NCBI GenBank assembly: GCA_025210485.1
Contig: JAOARN010000046.1
Coordinates: 41,124 to 105,123 of the forward strand
Origin: Marinifilaceae bacterium
Lineage (GTDB): Bacteria > Bacteroidota > Bacteroidia > Bacteroidales > Marinifilaceae
DNA: 64,000 bases
Direction of reading: 5' to 3'
This document shows, one piece after another, positions 27,941 to 36,540 of this stretch; the stretch's first letter is position 1, and each line of letters opens with the position of its first letter. Both the position numbers and the translations under genes were made by a program. The notes beneath the pieces are model-generated. The model ran no database searches. It saw only the letters and a program-made list of their open reading frames with translations, and was not told where the DNA came from.

Positions 27941-29383
27941 ATGAGAAAATTTCTTATCATTCTAATCGGGTTTTTAGTTTGCCATACAGCAATTACAAGT
28001 ATTGCAGCTTATTCGGCAACACAAAAATTAGCATATTACATTTCTCCAAATTCGTTTAAGGAAAATGTTAATATCATTACTCATGGAAAAGTTAAGTTTA
28101 ATAAACAGTACACAGATGTGATCGGAATGTCTGATAATGCATTTGTAAAGATTTATATGGTTAGCTTTGGTATTCGTAGGCGAATAACTATTGAAAAGAT
28201 AGACGGAAAAATTAGTCGTAGATATTTTATCGGAAAGAAAGAGGCCGACTTCGAACCAAGTGGACGAGAGATGTTAGCAAATGTTTTGCCTGATCTAATC
28301 AGAGATTCAAATCTAGATATGAATAATAGAGTAAATTCAACTTATGAAGAAAGAGGTTTGAATGGATTTATAGATAAGATATCAAGTGTTGAAAGTGACT
28401 ATATAAAGGCATTGATGGTGAAAAATTTGTTGAAGGATCAACAACTGTCTAATGATGAATTAGTTTTATTAATAAGAGATTTTCCATACAGAATAAAATC
28501 AGACTTTGAATTGTCTCAAATTTTAAAACATCATAATTCTAAATTTTTGAGAACGGATGTTTTAAGTAAGGAGTTTTTTAGAAGTTTTAGTGAAATAAGT
28601 TCTGATTTTGAGAAGTCACAAGTCTTAAAAGCTGTATATAAGAAGAATGAACTCAATGATATTCAGTTTGATTTATACCTGCAAACAATCGCGAGTTTGA
28701 GATCTGATTTTGAAAAATCTACCTTGATTAAGTTTACCTTGAAATTCAAGAAAATAAATAAAACAAGACATGATTTGTTACTGAAATTAGTGGATAATAT
28801 TTCCTCTGATTATGAACGCTCTCAAATTATGGAAATTGCCATAAAAACAGAGGATTTCGCAAATTTAAATGTAGAGAAGCTTATAAGTATGGCTGAGAGT
28901 CTGAATTCTGATTTTGAATCGGGCAAAATTCTAGGAGTGTTAATTGAAAATAATATTCTTACATCAGAACATTTTGATAGCTTTAGTAATATACTTTCTG
29001 AGTTTTCATCTAGTTACGAGTATAAAAATACTCTTGTTAAATTAATGGAATATGATAAATTAGGTCCTGAAAAATTCGATTTTTTGCTTGGTGCCGCTGA
29101 TGATATAAATTCAGATTATGAACTTGCGGGATATTTGGCGGAGCTTCATTCTAAAACCAAAAATATTAGTGTTGATCAAGAATTAAAAATTTTAGAAAAG
29201 TCAAAAATTATAGATTCAGACTATAGCTTATCAAAGTTTCTAATAAAATTTATGTCTAAAACAGACATGACTAATACTAAGATTAGAAAGTCTATTATAG
29301 CTTGTTGCCAGAAAATTGATTCAGAATATGAGTATGGAAAGGTTATGAAAGCAATTTTCTCTTATCCAGAAAAGAAAAACTAA
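27941..29383 (+). CDS. Secreted protein with ten SD(Y/F)E helical repeats
   Basis: I do not assign a known function. The 480-residue protein starts with a signal sequence (MRKFLIILIGFLVCHTAIT) at the ATG at 27941; a TTG seven codons earlier would spoil it. After a short domain (residues about 30-130, with IEKIDGKISRRYFIGKKEAD) come about ten repeats of 34-37 residues, each with an SD(Y/F)E core, e.g. SSDFEKSQVLK, RSDFEKSTLI, SSDYERSQIM and NSDFESGKIL. Similar repeats occur in extracytoplasmic parts of some sensor proteins. It precedes a histidine kinase by 46 bases on the same strand, so it may act as a periplasmic input or partner; that is inference. Confidence 0.8.
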   Translation: MRKFLIILIGFLVCHTAITSIAAYSATQKLAYYISPNSFKENVNIITHGKVKFNKQYTDVIGMSDNAFVKIYMVSFGIRRRITIEKIDGKISRRYFIGKKEADFEPSGREMLANVLPDLIRDSNLDMNNRVNSTYEERGLNGFIDKISSVESDYIKALMVKNLLKDQQLSNDELVLLIRDFPYRIKSDFELSQILKHHNSKFLRTDVLSKEFFRSFSEISSDFEKSQVLKAVYKKNELNDIQFDLYLQTIASLRSDFEKSTLIKFTLKFKKINKTRHDLLLKLVDNISSDYERSQIMEIAIKTEDFANLNVEKLISMAESLNSDFESGKILGVLIENNILTSEHFDSFSNILSEFSSSYEYKNTLVKLMEYDKLGPEKFDFLLGAADDINSDYELAGYLAELHSKTKNISVDQELKILEKSKIIDSDYSLSKFLIKFMSKTDMTNTKIRKSIIACCQKIDSEYEYGKVMKAIFSYPEKKN

Positions 29384-29429
29384 ATTTTGACAATATTGAA
29401 ACAACTTATCAAAGCCATATATATAATAA

Positions 29430-30497
29430 ATGAATAAATTACTGCGTTTTATAGGAATAAGTCCGATTATCGGGATATTATGTTATACATTACTTTATTA
29501 TAATCAAATGGGAGAGATACCCGATTCCGATAAATTGGTGTCAGGTTATCTAACCTCTGCAGTATTTGGTATATTAGCCGGTATAGCAGGTATGTATATT
29601 GGGAAATACTTAAATAATATTTTTAATTGGAAGTCAAAATATGGAATTCGATTTTTAATTCAAGTTATTTTATTGTTTAGTGTTGGTACAATTTTATCAG
29701 CTATATACTTGGAGTTGTTTGTAATGTCCAAAACACAAGATTTAACCTATTCTCAGTTTTGGTTGATTTATAAAGATGAGGTTTTTAAATCGATGTTAAT
29801 TCTATTTTTCTTTGTTTTATTATATTCAATTGTTGATTTTGTAATCTATTCTTTTCAGCAGTTAAAACAAGAGGAGATAAGATCGGTTGAACATATTAAT
29901 AATCAGCTTAATTTGCAGTTCGAAGCTTTGCGTTCCCAGCTCAGTCCTCATTATTTATTTAATTCTTTGAATACTATCTCATCATTGCTTTATATTGATC
30001 AGGATAAGGCTGATCGTTTTATTCGAAAATTTTGTCAAACATATCAATTTATCTTTAAGCAAAATGATAAAGCTTTGATTAAATTAAAAAAGGAAATAAA
30101 TTTTATTAAGGCTTATAATTATCTGTTAGAAGTGCGATTTGAAGATGCCTATCTACTAAAAATAGAAATTGATGATTCTATACTTGATTCTTTTATTCCT
30201 CCATTAAGCATACAGATGCTGGTTGAAAATGCTATCAAACATAATTTAATAACACCGAGTTCACCACTAAATGTTAATATATATTACGAAGACGAGTATA
30301 TATACATAAAGAATAATATTAATAGTCTGAAAGAAAATCAGCCAGAGTCATTTCAGATTGGAATAGAAAACATAAAGAAAAGATATTCCTACTTTACTCA
30401 AAAAGAAATAAAATTAAAAAAAGATGATAATTTTATAGTTGGTCTTCCAATACTCAAGGAAAATACTAGACAAAAATCTATTTATATAAGCATTTAA
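29430..30497 (+). CDS. LytS/YehU-type sensor histidine kinase
   Basis: A 355-residue membrane histidine kinase of the LytS (His_kinase) family. It has about four membrane segments in residues 1-145 (e.g. GISPIIGILCYTLLYY, VFGILAGIAGMYIGKYL). The phosphoacceptor His is in SPHYLFNSLNTI, and the ATP-binding N-box is VENAIKHN followed by a G-box-like FQIGIENIKKR. The key residues are present, so it looks active. It sits in a row of repeat protein, kinase, degenerate kinase and LytTR regulator, all on the + strand with short gaps, indicating one signalling unit. Confidence 0.92.
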   Translation: MNKLLRFIGISPIIGILCYTLLYYNQMGEIPDSDKLVSGYLTSAVFGILAGIAGMYIGKYLNNIFNWKSKYGIRFLIQVILLFSVGTILSAIYLELFVMSKTQDLTYSQFWLIYKDEVFKSMLILFFFVLLYSIVDFVIYSFQQLKQEEIRSVEHINNQLNLQFEALRSQLSPHYLFNSLNTISSLLYIDQDKADRFIRKFCQTYQFIFKQNDKALIKLKKEINFIKAYNYLLEVRFEDAYLLKIEIDDSILDSFIPPLSIQMLVENAIKHNLITPSSPLNVNIYYEDEYIYIKNNINSLKENQPESFQIGIENIKKRYSYFTQKEIKLKKDDNFIVGLPILKENTRQKSIYISI

Positions 30498-30519
30498 AAA
30501 TAAGTTACAGCTCCTCATA

Positions 30520-31551
30520 ATGAAAACTAATTATCTTAATAATCCATTCTTTAGAATATTTTCTGCACCAATAACTGCATTTATTGTTTATTTATTTATT
30601 CTGTTGATTTCTGATAGGCTTGATGAAATATCTAATAATTTTAATCCTACAGAATTATTGGTTCTTGTCATAATAAATTATTCTTTATTTGAAACATATA
30701 GATTTGTAATTAGTGTGTTTAACAAAAGATTAAGAGATAGTAGGTATTATTATCCATTTCTATACACTTTGAATATCATACTTAGTTTTGTAATTGTATG
30801 GGGTATATTTTCATTCTATTTTATTAATATTGTTAAGATTAGTGGTTTTACACCTGAATTAATTTCAATTTTGATTGTGCATGTTTTGGTTGCAATATTT
30901 TATCATCTATTTCACTTAAGTATTAGCTTTTTGGATAAACAACAAAGTCTTCTTTTGGAAAAGCAGAAGTTAAATAGGAAGAATATTGAATTTGAAATGG
31001 AAGTTTTTAAAAATAAGATAAATCCTAATTTTTTATTTTCGAGTCTTGAGAGTGTTATTGTTCAAATACGAAGAAAACAAATACAATCAGCTGAATCATA
31101 TCTTGAAAATCTTGCCCTGTTTTATCGAAAAATACTTGGTAATAGGTATAGTGAAATTATTAATATTGAAGATGAGCTGGAGAAAGTGAATCAATATATC
31201 TATATTCAGAATTTTAATTATAATGATAAGTTGAAATTGAATATTAATTTTGAAGATTTGAACTCGGAGATTTATGTCGTGCCAAACTCTATGCTTTTAG
31301 CATTTCAGACAATTGAGGAGTGTCAAATAATAAGTTCAAATCAAAGTCTTGAAATTGAACTGAACAAAACTGATAATTATTTGGAATTCTGTTTTTTCTC
31401 TAATTATAGTTTAAATTATGAAAAAGATAAACTAAAAACTAATCTTCAGAATTTAAATAAAGCTATAGGTTATTATTCTGATAAAAGAGTACATTGGGAA
31501 GAGGATGAAGAATATACTAAACTTAATATTCCAAGTATTGAAATAGAATAG
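30520..31551 (+). CDS. Degenerate LytS-type histidine kinase (probable pseudokinase)
   Basis: A 343-residue homologue of the preceding kinase with four predicted membrane segments. Its His box reads NPNFLFSSLESV: the phosphoacceptor His is replaced by Asn. The ATP-binding N-box, VENAIKHN in its neighbour, is here EECQIISS, so the Asn that holds Mg-ATP is lost, and the G-box is not visible. It probably cannot transfer phosphate. It starts 22 bases after the active kinase and ends 42 bases before the response regulator. Its likely role is as a partner or regulator of the active kinase; that is inference. Confidence 0.9.
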   Translation: MKTNYLNNPFFRIFSAPITAFIVYLFILLISDRLDEISNNFNPTELLVLVIINYSLFETYRFVISVFNKRLRDSRYYYPFLYTLNIILSFVIVWGIFSFYFINIVKISGFTPELISILIVHVLVAIFYHLFHLSISFLDKQQSLLLEKQKLNRKNIEFEMEVFKNKINPNFLFSSLESVIVQIRRKQIQSAESYLENLALFYRKILGNRYSEIINIEDELEKVNQYIYIQNFNYNDKLKLNINFEDLNSEIYVVPNSMLLAFQTIEECQIISSNQSLEIELNKTDNYLEFCFFSNYSLNYEKDKLKTNLQNLNKAIGYYSDKRVHWEEDEEYTKLNIPSIEIE

Positions 31552-31593
31552 CAGTAATTGTCTTATTTTACTTACCATAAAAATACCACAGAA

Positions 31594-32382
31594 ATGAGAG
31601 TCATAATAATAGAAGATGAAATTTTAGCAGCAGATAAACTTGAACGATTAATACATAAATATGATCCTTCAATTGAAATTATTGATAAATTTAATTCGGT
31701 TACAGATTCATCTATTTGGCTTGGCAACCCCTCCAATAAAGTCGACCTTATTTTCTTAGATATTCATTTAGTGGATGGTTTGAGTTTTGAAATATTTAAA
31801 AGAGTAAATGTTCAAACACCTGTTATTTTCACAACTGCCTATAATGAATATGCATTAAACGCTTTTAAATTAAACTCAATTGATTATCTATTAAAACCAA
31901 TTAGATTTGATGACTTGTATTCAGCACTAAAAAAGCTTGATAATCTTAAAAAAAGCCTGGGTGGAAATCAGCAAGAAGCAAACTTGAATGATTTAGGAAA
32001 AGTTTTGGCTACAATTCAGAAGAATTATAAACGAAGATTTTTAGTTAAGGTGGGAGAGAAGCTTCGGTCTTTTCAGGTCGAAAATATAGCTTTGTTCTTT
32101 GCTGAAGGTAGAGATGTGTCTATACTTCTGGAGGATAATTTTCAATATCTTATTGATTATAAAATGGAAGAATTAGTAGATATTTTAAATCCAGAACAAT
32201 TTTATCGAATTGGACGGAGTTTTATAGTGAATATTTCTTGCATTAGCAATGTATTGGTACATTCTAATTCTAGGTTAAAAGTCGTTTTGAATCAAAATTA
32301 CGATCGTGATTTAATAGTTAGTAGAGAGAAGGTTAGTGATTTTAAAATTTGGTTAAATGGTGGTAGTCATCAAACTAACTAG
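31594..32382 (+). CDS. LytTR-family response regulator
   Basis: A two-domain regulator of 262 residues. The receiver starts MRVIIIEDEILAADKL with its acidic pair, the phosphoacceptor Asp lies in DLIFLDIHLVDG, and the conserved Thr and Lys are in FTTAYNEYAL and YLLKPIRF. A LytTR DNA-binding domain follows (RRFLVKVGEKLRSF, then FYRIGRSFIVNISCIS). The ATG at 31594 fits the receiver start; a TTG at 31558 would add 12 unrelated residues. It is the expected output of the upstream LytS-type kinase. The target genes are unknown; the TMEM43-like gene follows after 327 bases. Confidence 0.93.
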   Translation: MRVIIIEDEILAADKLERLIHKYDPSIEIIDKFNSVTDSSIWLGNPSNKVDLIFLDIHLVDGLSFEIFKRVNVQTPVIFTTAYNEYALNAFKLNSIDYLLKPIRFDDLYSALKKLDNLKKSLGGNQQEANLNDLGKVLATIQKNYKRRFLVKVGEKLRSFQVENIALFFAEGRDVSILLEDNFQYLIDYKMEELVDILNPEQFYRIGRSFIVNISCISNVLVHSNSRLKVVLNQNYDRDLIVSREKVSDFKIWLNGGSHQTN

Positions 32383-32709
32383 TTTTTAATTTAGTGTTGT
32401 TTTCAATAAAATAAATACAGGACAGTATTTTGTTGAGTCTAATTATCTTAATTTTAATTAGAGATATCATTAAGCTTAGCTAGATTATGATTAGTATATC
32501 TAATTTGTTGTGTAATTTTTATAGATTGTAAATTATGCTTATTCTATAAATATTGTGTATAAGTTAATTTGAAAAATTTGTTTGTGTATTGTACAAGAAT
32601 ACTAAAAGAATGGATTATTCATCCTCTAAAAATGATATTTCCTAAAATGTATTGAGCTCAAATTTGAGGCTTGTGTTAGTTTGGCTAAATATAACGTAAA
32701 GCTTTAGAT
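32383..32709. other. Gap before the TMEM43-like gene
   Basis: AT-rich 327 bases without a clear gene or hairpin. It separates the regulator from the TMEM43-like gene, which probably has its own promoter here. Confidence 0.4.
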
Positions 32710-33921
32710 ATGAATGAAAAACAATTTAAGAATTACCATCCTAAAAATTTGCACAAATCAATAGCTGTATTATTTGCACCTTTTTTAGGTCTATTGTTAT
32801 TAATGACAACATTGGTGTTGTTGGTGAGTTCTGAGTTAAGAATATTGCGTGATAACGAAAATATTCATGATGCTCAAAAAATCGTTGTTAGCTCAGATAA
32901 TAATCAGTATGACAAGGATTTGAATAATAGATTAGTGTACACAAGTGGGAATGTTTTTACAAATAACCCAATCAATGACGCTGAGATAGGAATGGATTTG
33001 ATTTGCCTTCGATTAGAACGAAATGTTTTATATTATCAATGGGAGGAAAAATCACACGAAAAACATAATAAGAATATTGCGGGCTCAGACGTGATTTCTA
33101 AGGAATTTTATTATGAAAAGATATGGAGTGATGACAAAATAAATCATAATAATTTTTCAGACTCTAAGGTTTATCAAAATAAAGTGTTTGCCGATTATGC
33201 TGATAAATGTTTTGATAATCCATTTGCTAGTATGGGTTTTTATGAATTAGATAATGAGGTGATATCACAATTTGATAATTTTCAAAACCTTAAGTTTGGC
33301 AAAGATTTAAAATTAAATTTAAAGAATTATTCGGTAGTAAAATATCAGGGTAAAGACGCTATCTTCATAGGAGAAGGCGATATCAATAATCCTGAAATAG
33401 GCGATATACTCATTCTGTATAGATACATTCCTGTGGATTCAGAGTATACCATAGTTGCGAAGCAGGATTCAAGCAACTTGCAAGCATATACAAAGTTTAA
33501 AAGATCAAAACTGCTATGGGTTATTGAAGGGAAAAAAAGTCTTGATGAAGTATTTGATCAAAAGTTAGATGACAATGAATCTACCAAATGGCTAACTCGA
33601 TTGTTGTTTTTTATTATTTTAACAATTAGTCTTATGTTGGTAGTATTACCTTTTAATAAGATTTTATCTTTTATCCCAATATTTGGAAATATTGCTTCAG
33701 GAACTTGTCTTGTTTTATCTGTGTTGCTTTCAATTATTTTGTATTTAGTAGTTCTGGCAATTTTGTGGATGTCGCTTAACATAGTATATGCTCTCTGTAT
33801 TTCTGTAGTTTTGTTGATTTTGTTTGTTTTGATTACAAATTTAAATTCTCGTAAAAAAACAATAAAAAAGCAAAATAAAGAAAATAAGACAAGCGAAGTG
33901 CAAAATTCTAATCAAGAATAA
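32710..33921 (+). CDS. TMEM43-family membrane protein
   Basis: A 403-residue protein matching the TMEM43 (DUF1625) family, best known as the inner nuclear membrane protein LUMA in animals but widespread in bacteria; its role in bacteria is unknown. One membrane segment lies near residues 19-37 (AVLFAPFLGLLLLMTTLVLL). The signature YQWEEKSHEK, then FYYEKIWSDDKI and FSDSKVYQNK, is visible. About three C-terminal membrane segments follow (near 297-315, 330-350 and 355-378), then a basic tail. The length and layout are normal. It lies downstream of the LytTR cluster. Confidence 0.85.
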   Translation: MNEKQFKNYHPKNLHKSIAVLFAPFLGLLLLMTTLVLLVSSELRILRDNENIHDAQKIVVSSDNNQYDKDLNNRLVYTSGNVFTNNPINDAEIGMDLICLRLERNVLYYQWEEKSHEKHNKNIAGSDVISKEFYYEKIWSDDKINHNNFSDSKVYQNKVFADYADKCFDNPFASMGFYELDNEVISQFDNFQNLKFGKDLKLNLKNYSVVKYQGKDAIFIGEGDINNPEIGDILILYRYIPVDSEYTIVAKQDSSNLQAYTKFKRSKLLWVIEGKKSLDEVFDQKLDDNESTKWLTRLLFFIILTISLMLVVLPFNKILSFIPIFGNIASGTCLVLSVLLSIILYLVVLAILWMSLNIVYALCISVVLLILFVLITNLNSRKKTIKKQNKENKTSEVQNSNQE

Positions 33922-34063
33922 AACGAATAGTTTATTGTATTTATAAAGAAGATATAGTCAATGTATTAAGTTGATTATATTGATTATGTTTTCTTTATAT
34001 ATTCCTCTTGTATTTCAACTTCAGACTATTTACTTTTGTGAAAAATATACAATCGTAAATAAT

Positions 34064-35440
34064 ATGACTTCTCAAGATACAATATGTGCAATAGCAAGTT
34101 CACAAGGAGCTATTGCTGTTATTAGAATTTCAGGTGTAAAATGTTTTGAAATAATAGAAAAAATATTCAAGCCTTTTAAAGCCAAAAATATTCAAGAACA
34201 AAAGGGTAATACTGTTCATTTTGGAACAATTCAAAATGAGGACCAAATCATAGATGAAGTTCTATTGAGTATATTTAAGAACCCAAATTCATATACTGGT
34301 GAGGATTCTATTGAAATTTCGTGTCATGCTTCAAGGTTTATACAGCAGTCTATTTTACAGTTGATTATTGCAAATGGAGCTAGATTGGCAAATCCTGGTG
34401 AATTTACTCAGCGAGCTTATCTTAATGGAAAAATGGACTTATCTCAGGCAGAAGCTGTTGCTGATTTAATTGCCTCAAGTTCCGCTGCATCTCATCGAAT
34501 AGCCTTAAATCAAATGAGAGGTGGTTTTTCTGATAAAATTGCTGATTTACGAAATGAATTATTGCAGTTTATTTCGTTAATTGAGTTAGAGTTAGATTTT
34601 AGCGAAGAGGATGTAGAATTTGCTGATAGAACCAGATTGAATAATTTGGTTGAAAACATAAAACAACATATTGAAAAATTGGTAAAATCCTTTAGTTATG
34701 GAAATGCTATTAAGAACGGTGTTCCTGTAGCTATTGTTGGTAAAACAAATGCTGGTAAATCAACCCTTCTTAATTCTTTGCTAAATGAAGAAAAAGCCAT
34801 AGTGTCTGATATTGCAGGAACCACTAGAGATGTTATCGAAGATACATGTATAATTGAGGGAATAAACTTTCGATTTATCGATACAGCAGGTATTAGAGAA
34901 ACAACTGATACTATTGAAAATCTTGGTATCCAGAGGACTTTTGAAAATATAGATAAGGCGCAAATTGTTCTTTTGTTAATTGATTCTTCTGATTCGATAG
35001 AAGAAGTCAAAGAATCAGTCAGAATAGTTGAGAATAAGATTGATTTGGATAATCAAAGTTTTGTGTTATGTTATAATAAAATAGATAAAATAGAATATAC
35101 CAGTAATTTAGAGGATATATCTGACCATGATTATGTTTTAATTTCTGCCAAAGAAAATAAAAATATTGAGCAATTAAGTTCCAAGCTTGTAGAAGTTGTA
35201 GATGCCAAACAGTGGGATGATCAAGATGTGATTGTAAGTAATGCGCGACACTTTGAGGCTTTAAGTACTGCATTGGAAAGTATACAAAGAGTATCCGATG
35301 GATTAGAGAGCTCTATTCCTACCGATTTTATAGCACAAGATATACGAGAATGTTTACATTATTTGGGCGAGATTACGGGAGATATTTCCACCGATGAAGT
35401 TTTGGGAAATATATTTAAGAATTTCTGTATCGGAAAATAA
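34064..35440 (+). CDS. mnmE: MnmE, tRNA modification GTPase
   Basis: MnmE, with MnmG, modifies the wobble uridine of several tRNAs (5-carboxymethylaminomethyl group). The 458-residue length from 34064 is normal. The N-terminal tetrahydrofolate-binding domain holds DTICAIASSQGAIAVIRISG. The central G domain has GKTNAGKSTLLNSLL near residue 226, DIAGTTRD, and DTAGIRETTD. The C-terminus ends in the conserved FCIGK, whose Cys is functionally important. A frame open further upstream (to 33971) begins with unrelated hydrophobic residues, so the ATG at 34064 is preferred. Confidence 0.96.
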   Translation: MTSQDTICAIASSQGAIAVIRISGVKCFEIIEKIFKPFKAKNIQEQKGNTVHFGTIQNEDQIIDEVLLSIFKNPNSYTGEDSIEISCHASRFIQQSILQLIIANGARLANPGEFTQRAYLNGKMDLSQAEAVADLIASSSAASHRIALNQMRGGFSDKIADLRNELLQFISLIELELDFSEEDVEFADRTRLNNLVENIKQHIEKLVKSFSYGNAIKNGVPVAIVGKTNAGKSTLLNSLLNEEKAIVSDIAGTTRDVIEDTCIIEGINFRFIDTAGIRETTDTIENLGIQRTFENIDKAQIVLLLIDSSDSIEEVKESVRIVENKIDLDNQSFVLCYNKIDKIEYTSNLEDISDHDYVLISAKENKNIEQLSSKLVEVVDAKQWDDQDVIVSNARHFEALSTALESIQRVSDGLESSIPTDFIAQDIRECLHYLGEITGDISTDEVLGNIFKNFCIGK

Positions 35441-35470
35441 GCCTCCTTGTTTAATCATTTTATACAATAG

Positions 35471-35496
35471 AAAAGAGTATGTTTCTTCTCTTTTTT
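35471..35496. terminator. Terminator after mnmE
   Basis: A 7-bp stem (AAAAGAG / CTCTTTT, 10-base loop) with a T-run lies 30 bases beyond the mnmE stop. Confidence 0.5.
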
Positions 35497-35649
35497 ATTG
35501 TTATTTAATTTAACCGATAAAGATTACCGAAAACAATCTGAAATATTGAAAAATCTACAATAAAGATATTTCCAAAAAATTATTTGAAATGAGCACAGCA
35601 TAGAGGCTTTTGTTCTTGGTTTTTAAACACTTTTCTTGTTCATATTCAA

Positions 35650-36540
35650 TTAAAAATACTCATCTATAAACTCCAAATATGCTTCTCGAACAAAATCCTT
35701 TTGATTTTTAGTTGGTAGTTGGGAAATAATTAAATTCTCATAATCGGATAAAATATTCATGCTAACTAAAGAGTATATCTGATCTTCAGCACAATCATCT
35801 TTTACTCTTTTTAGTTTTTTCTTGATCTGTCGAAATAATATTTCAATATGATTGAAATTATCAGTTGCATTTTCTATAATATCCTCTATATTTTCTAAAT
35901 GTTTGTCTATGATATCTTGGCGATTTTTTAATAAATCATCTCGATTTAAATTGCAAATTTTAATCGTTTTATTTCCTCTGTTTTTGCTGTCAATTCCAAT
36001 TATTTCTCCAGTAATTTTAAAACTAAAATAATTTTCCACTTCATCTACTTCTGGGTTTAACAGTAAAGGTTTTTCGTTTAATAATTCATTAGATGAAATC
36101 TTACATGCATTCTTGTCTAAATTGTTCTGATCCAATGGAGCTGCATATTGTCTTGTTCCAGCGATGGGAAAATAATTGCCTTTTCCTCCTTCTGTGTTAC
36201 AGTATCTGCAAGATGGCAATAGGTTAGTCCATTCATAACACAACCAATAATATCCTGGATGAGTTGGATCTTCATATACTTCTTTTTTTGGTCTGTAATG
36301 TTCAATTTCGGGCTTGTTTGTTCGGCTTTCACAATAGGCGCATTTATTGTGAAATATTTTTTTTAGCAGATCTCTCACTTCATAAATTCGCCTTCCATTC
36401 TCTTGTCTTATTCCTTTGTATATGCTATCACTAATTTTGTCCTTAGCTAGTTCTTTTTTTGCAATCTGTTCCCACTTATCTTCATTATCAATAAGTTTTT
36501 TCGGAATATTAAATAGATTTCGTCTATTATTTTTTCTCAT
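35650..36540 (-). CDS. ptuB: PtuB-like HNH endonuclease of a Septu-type defence pair
   Basis: A 296-residue HNH nuclease of the TIGR02646 (retron/Septu-associated) kind. The zinc-binding and catalytic region is visible: KCAYCESRTNKPEIEHYRP, then LLPSCRYCNTEGGKGNYFP, i.e. CxxC, E-H-x-x-P and CxxCN. It overlaps the upstream ATPase gene by 14 bases. An overlapping ATPase and HNH pair in this order is the Septu organisation, in which the ATPase senses infection and the nuclease cuts nucleic acid. An alternative is a retron effector pair, but no reverse transcriptase or retron RNA is nearby. Confidence 0.88.
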   Translation of the reverse strand: MRKNNRRNLFNIPKKLIDNEDKWEQIAKKELAKDKISDSIYKGIRQENGRRIYEVRDLLKKIFHNKCAYCESRTNKPEIEHYRPKKEVYEDPTHPGYYWLCYEWTNLLPSCRYCNTEGGKGNYFPIAGTRQYAAPLDQNNLDKNACKISSNELLNEKPLLLNPEVDEVENYFSFKITGEIIGIDSKNRGNKTIKICNLNRDDLLKNRQDIIDKHLENIEDIIENATDNFNHIEILFRQIKKKLKRVKDDCAEDQIYSLVSMNILSDYENLIISQLPTKNQKDFVREAYLEFIDEYF

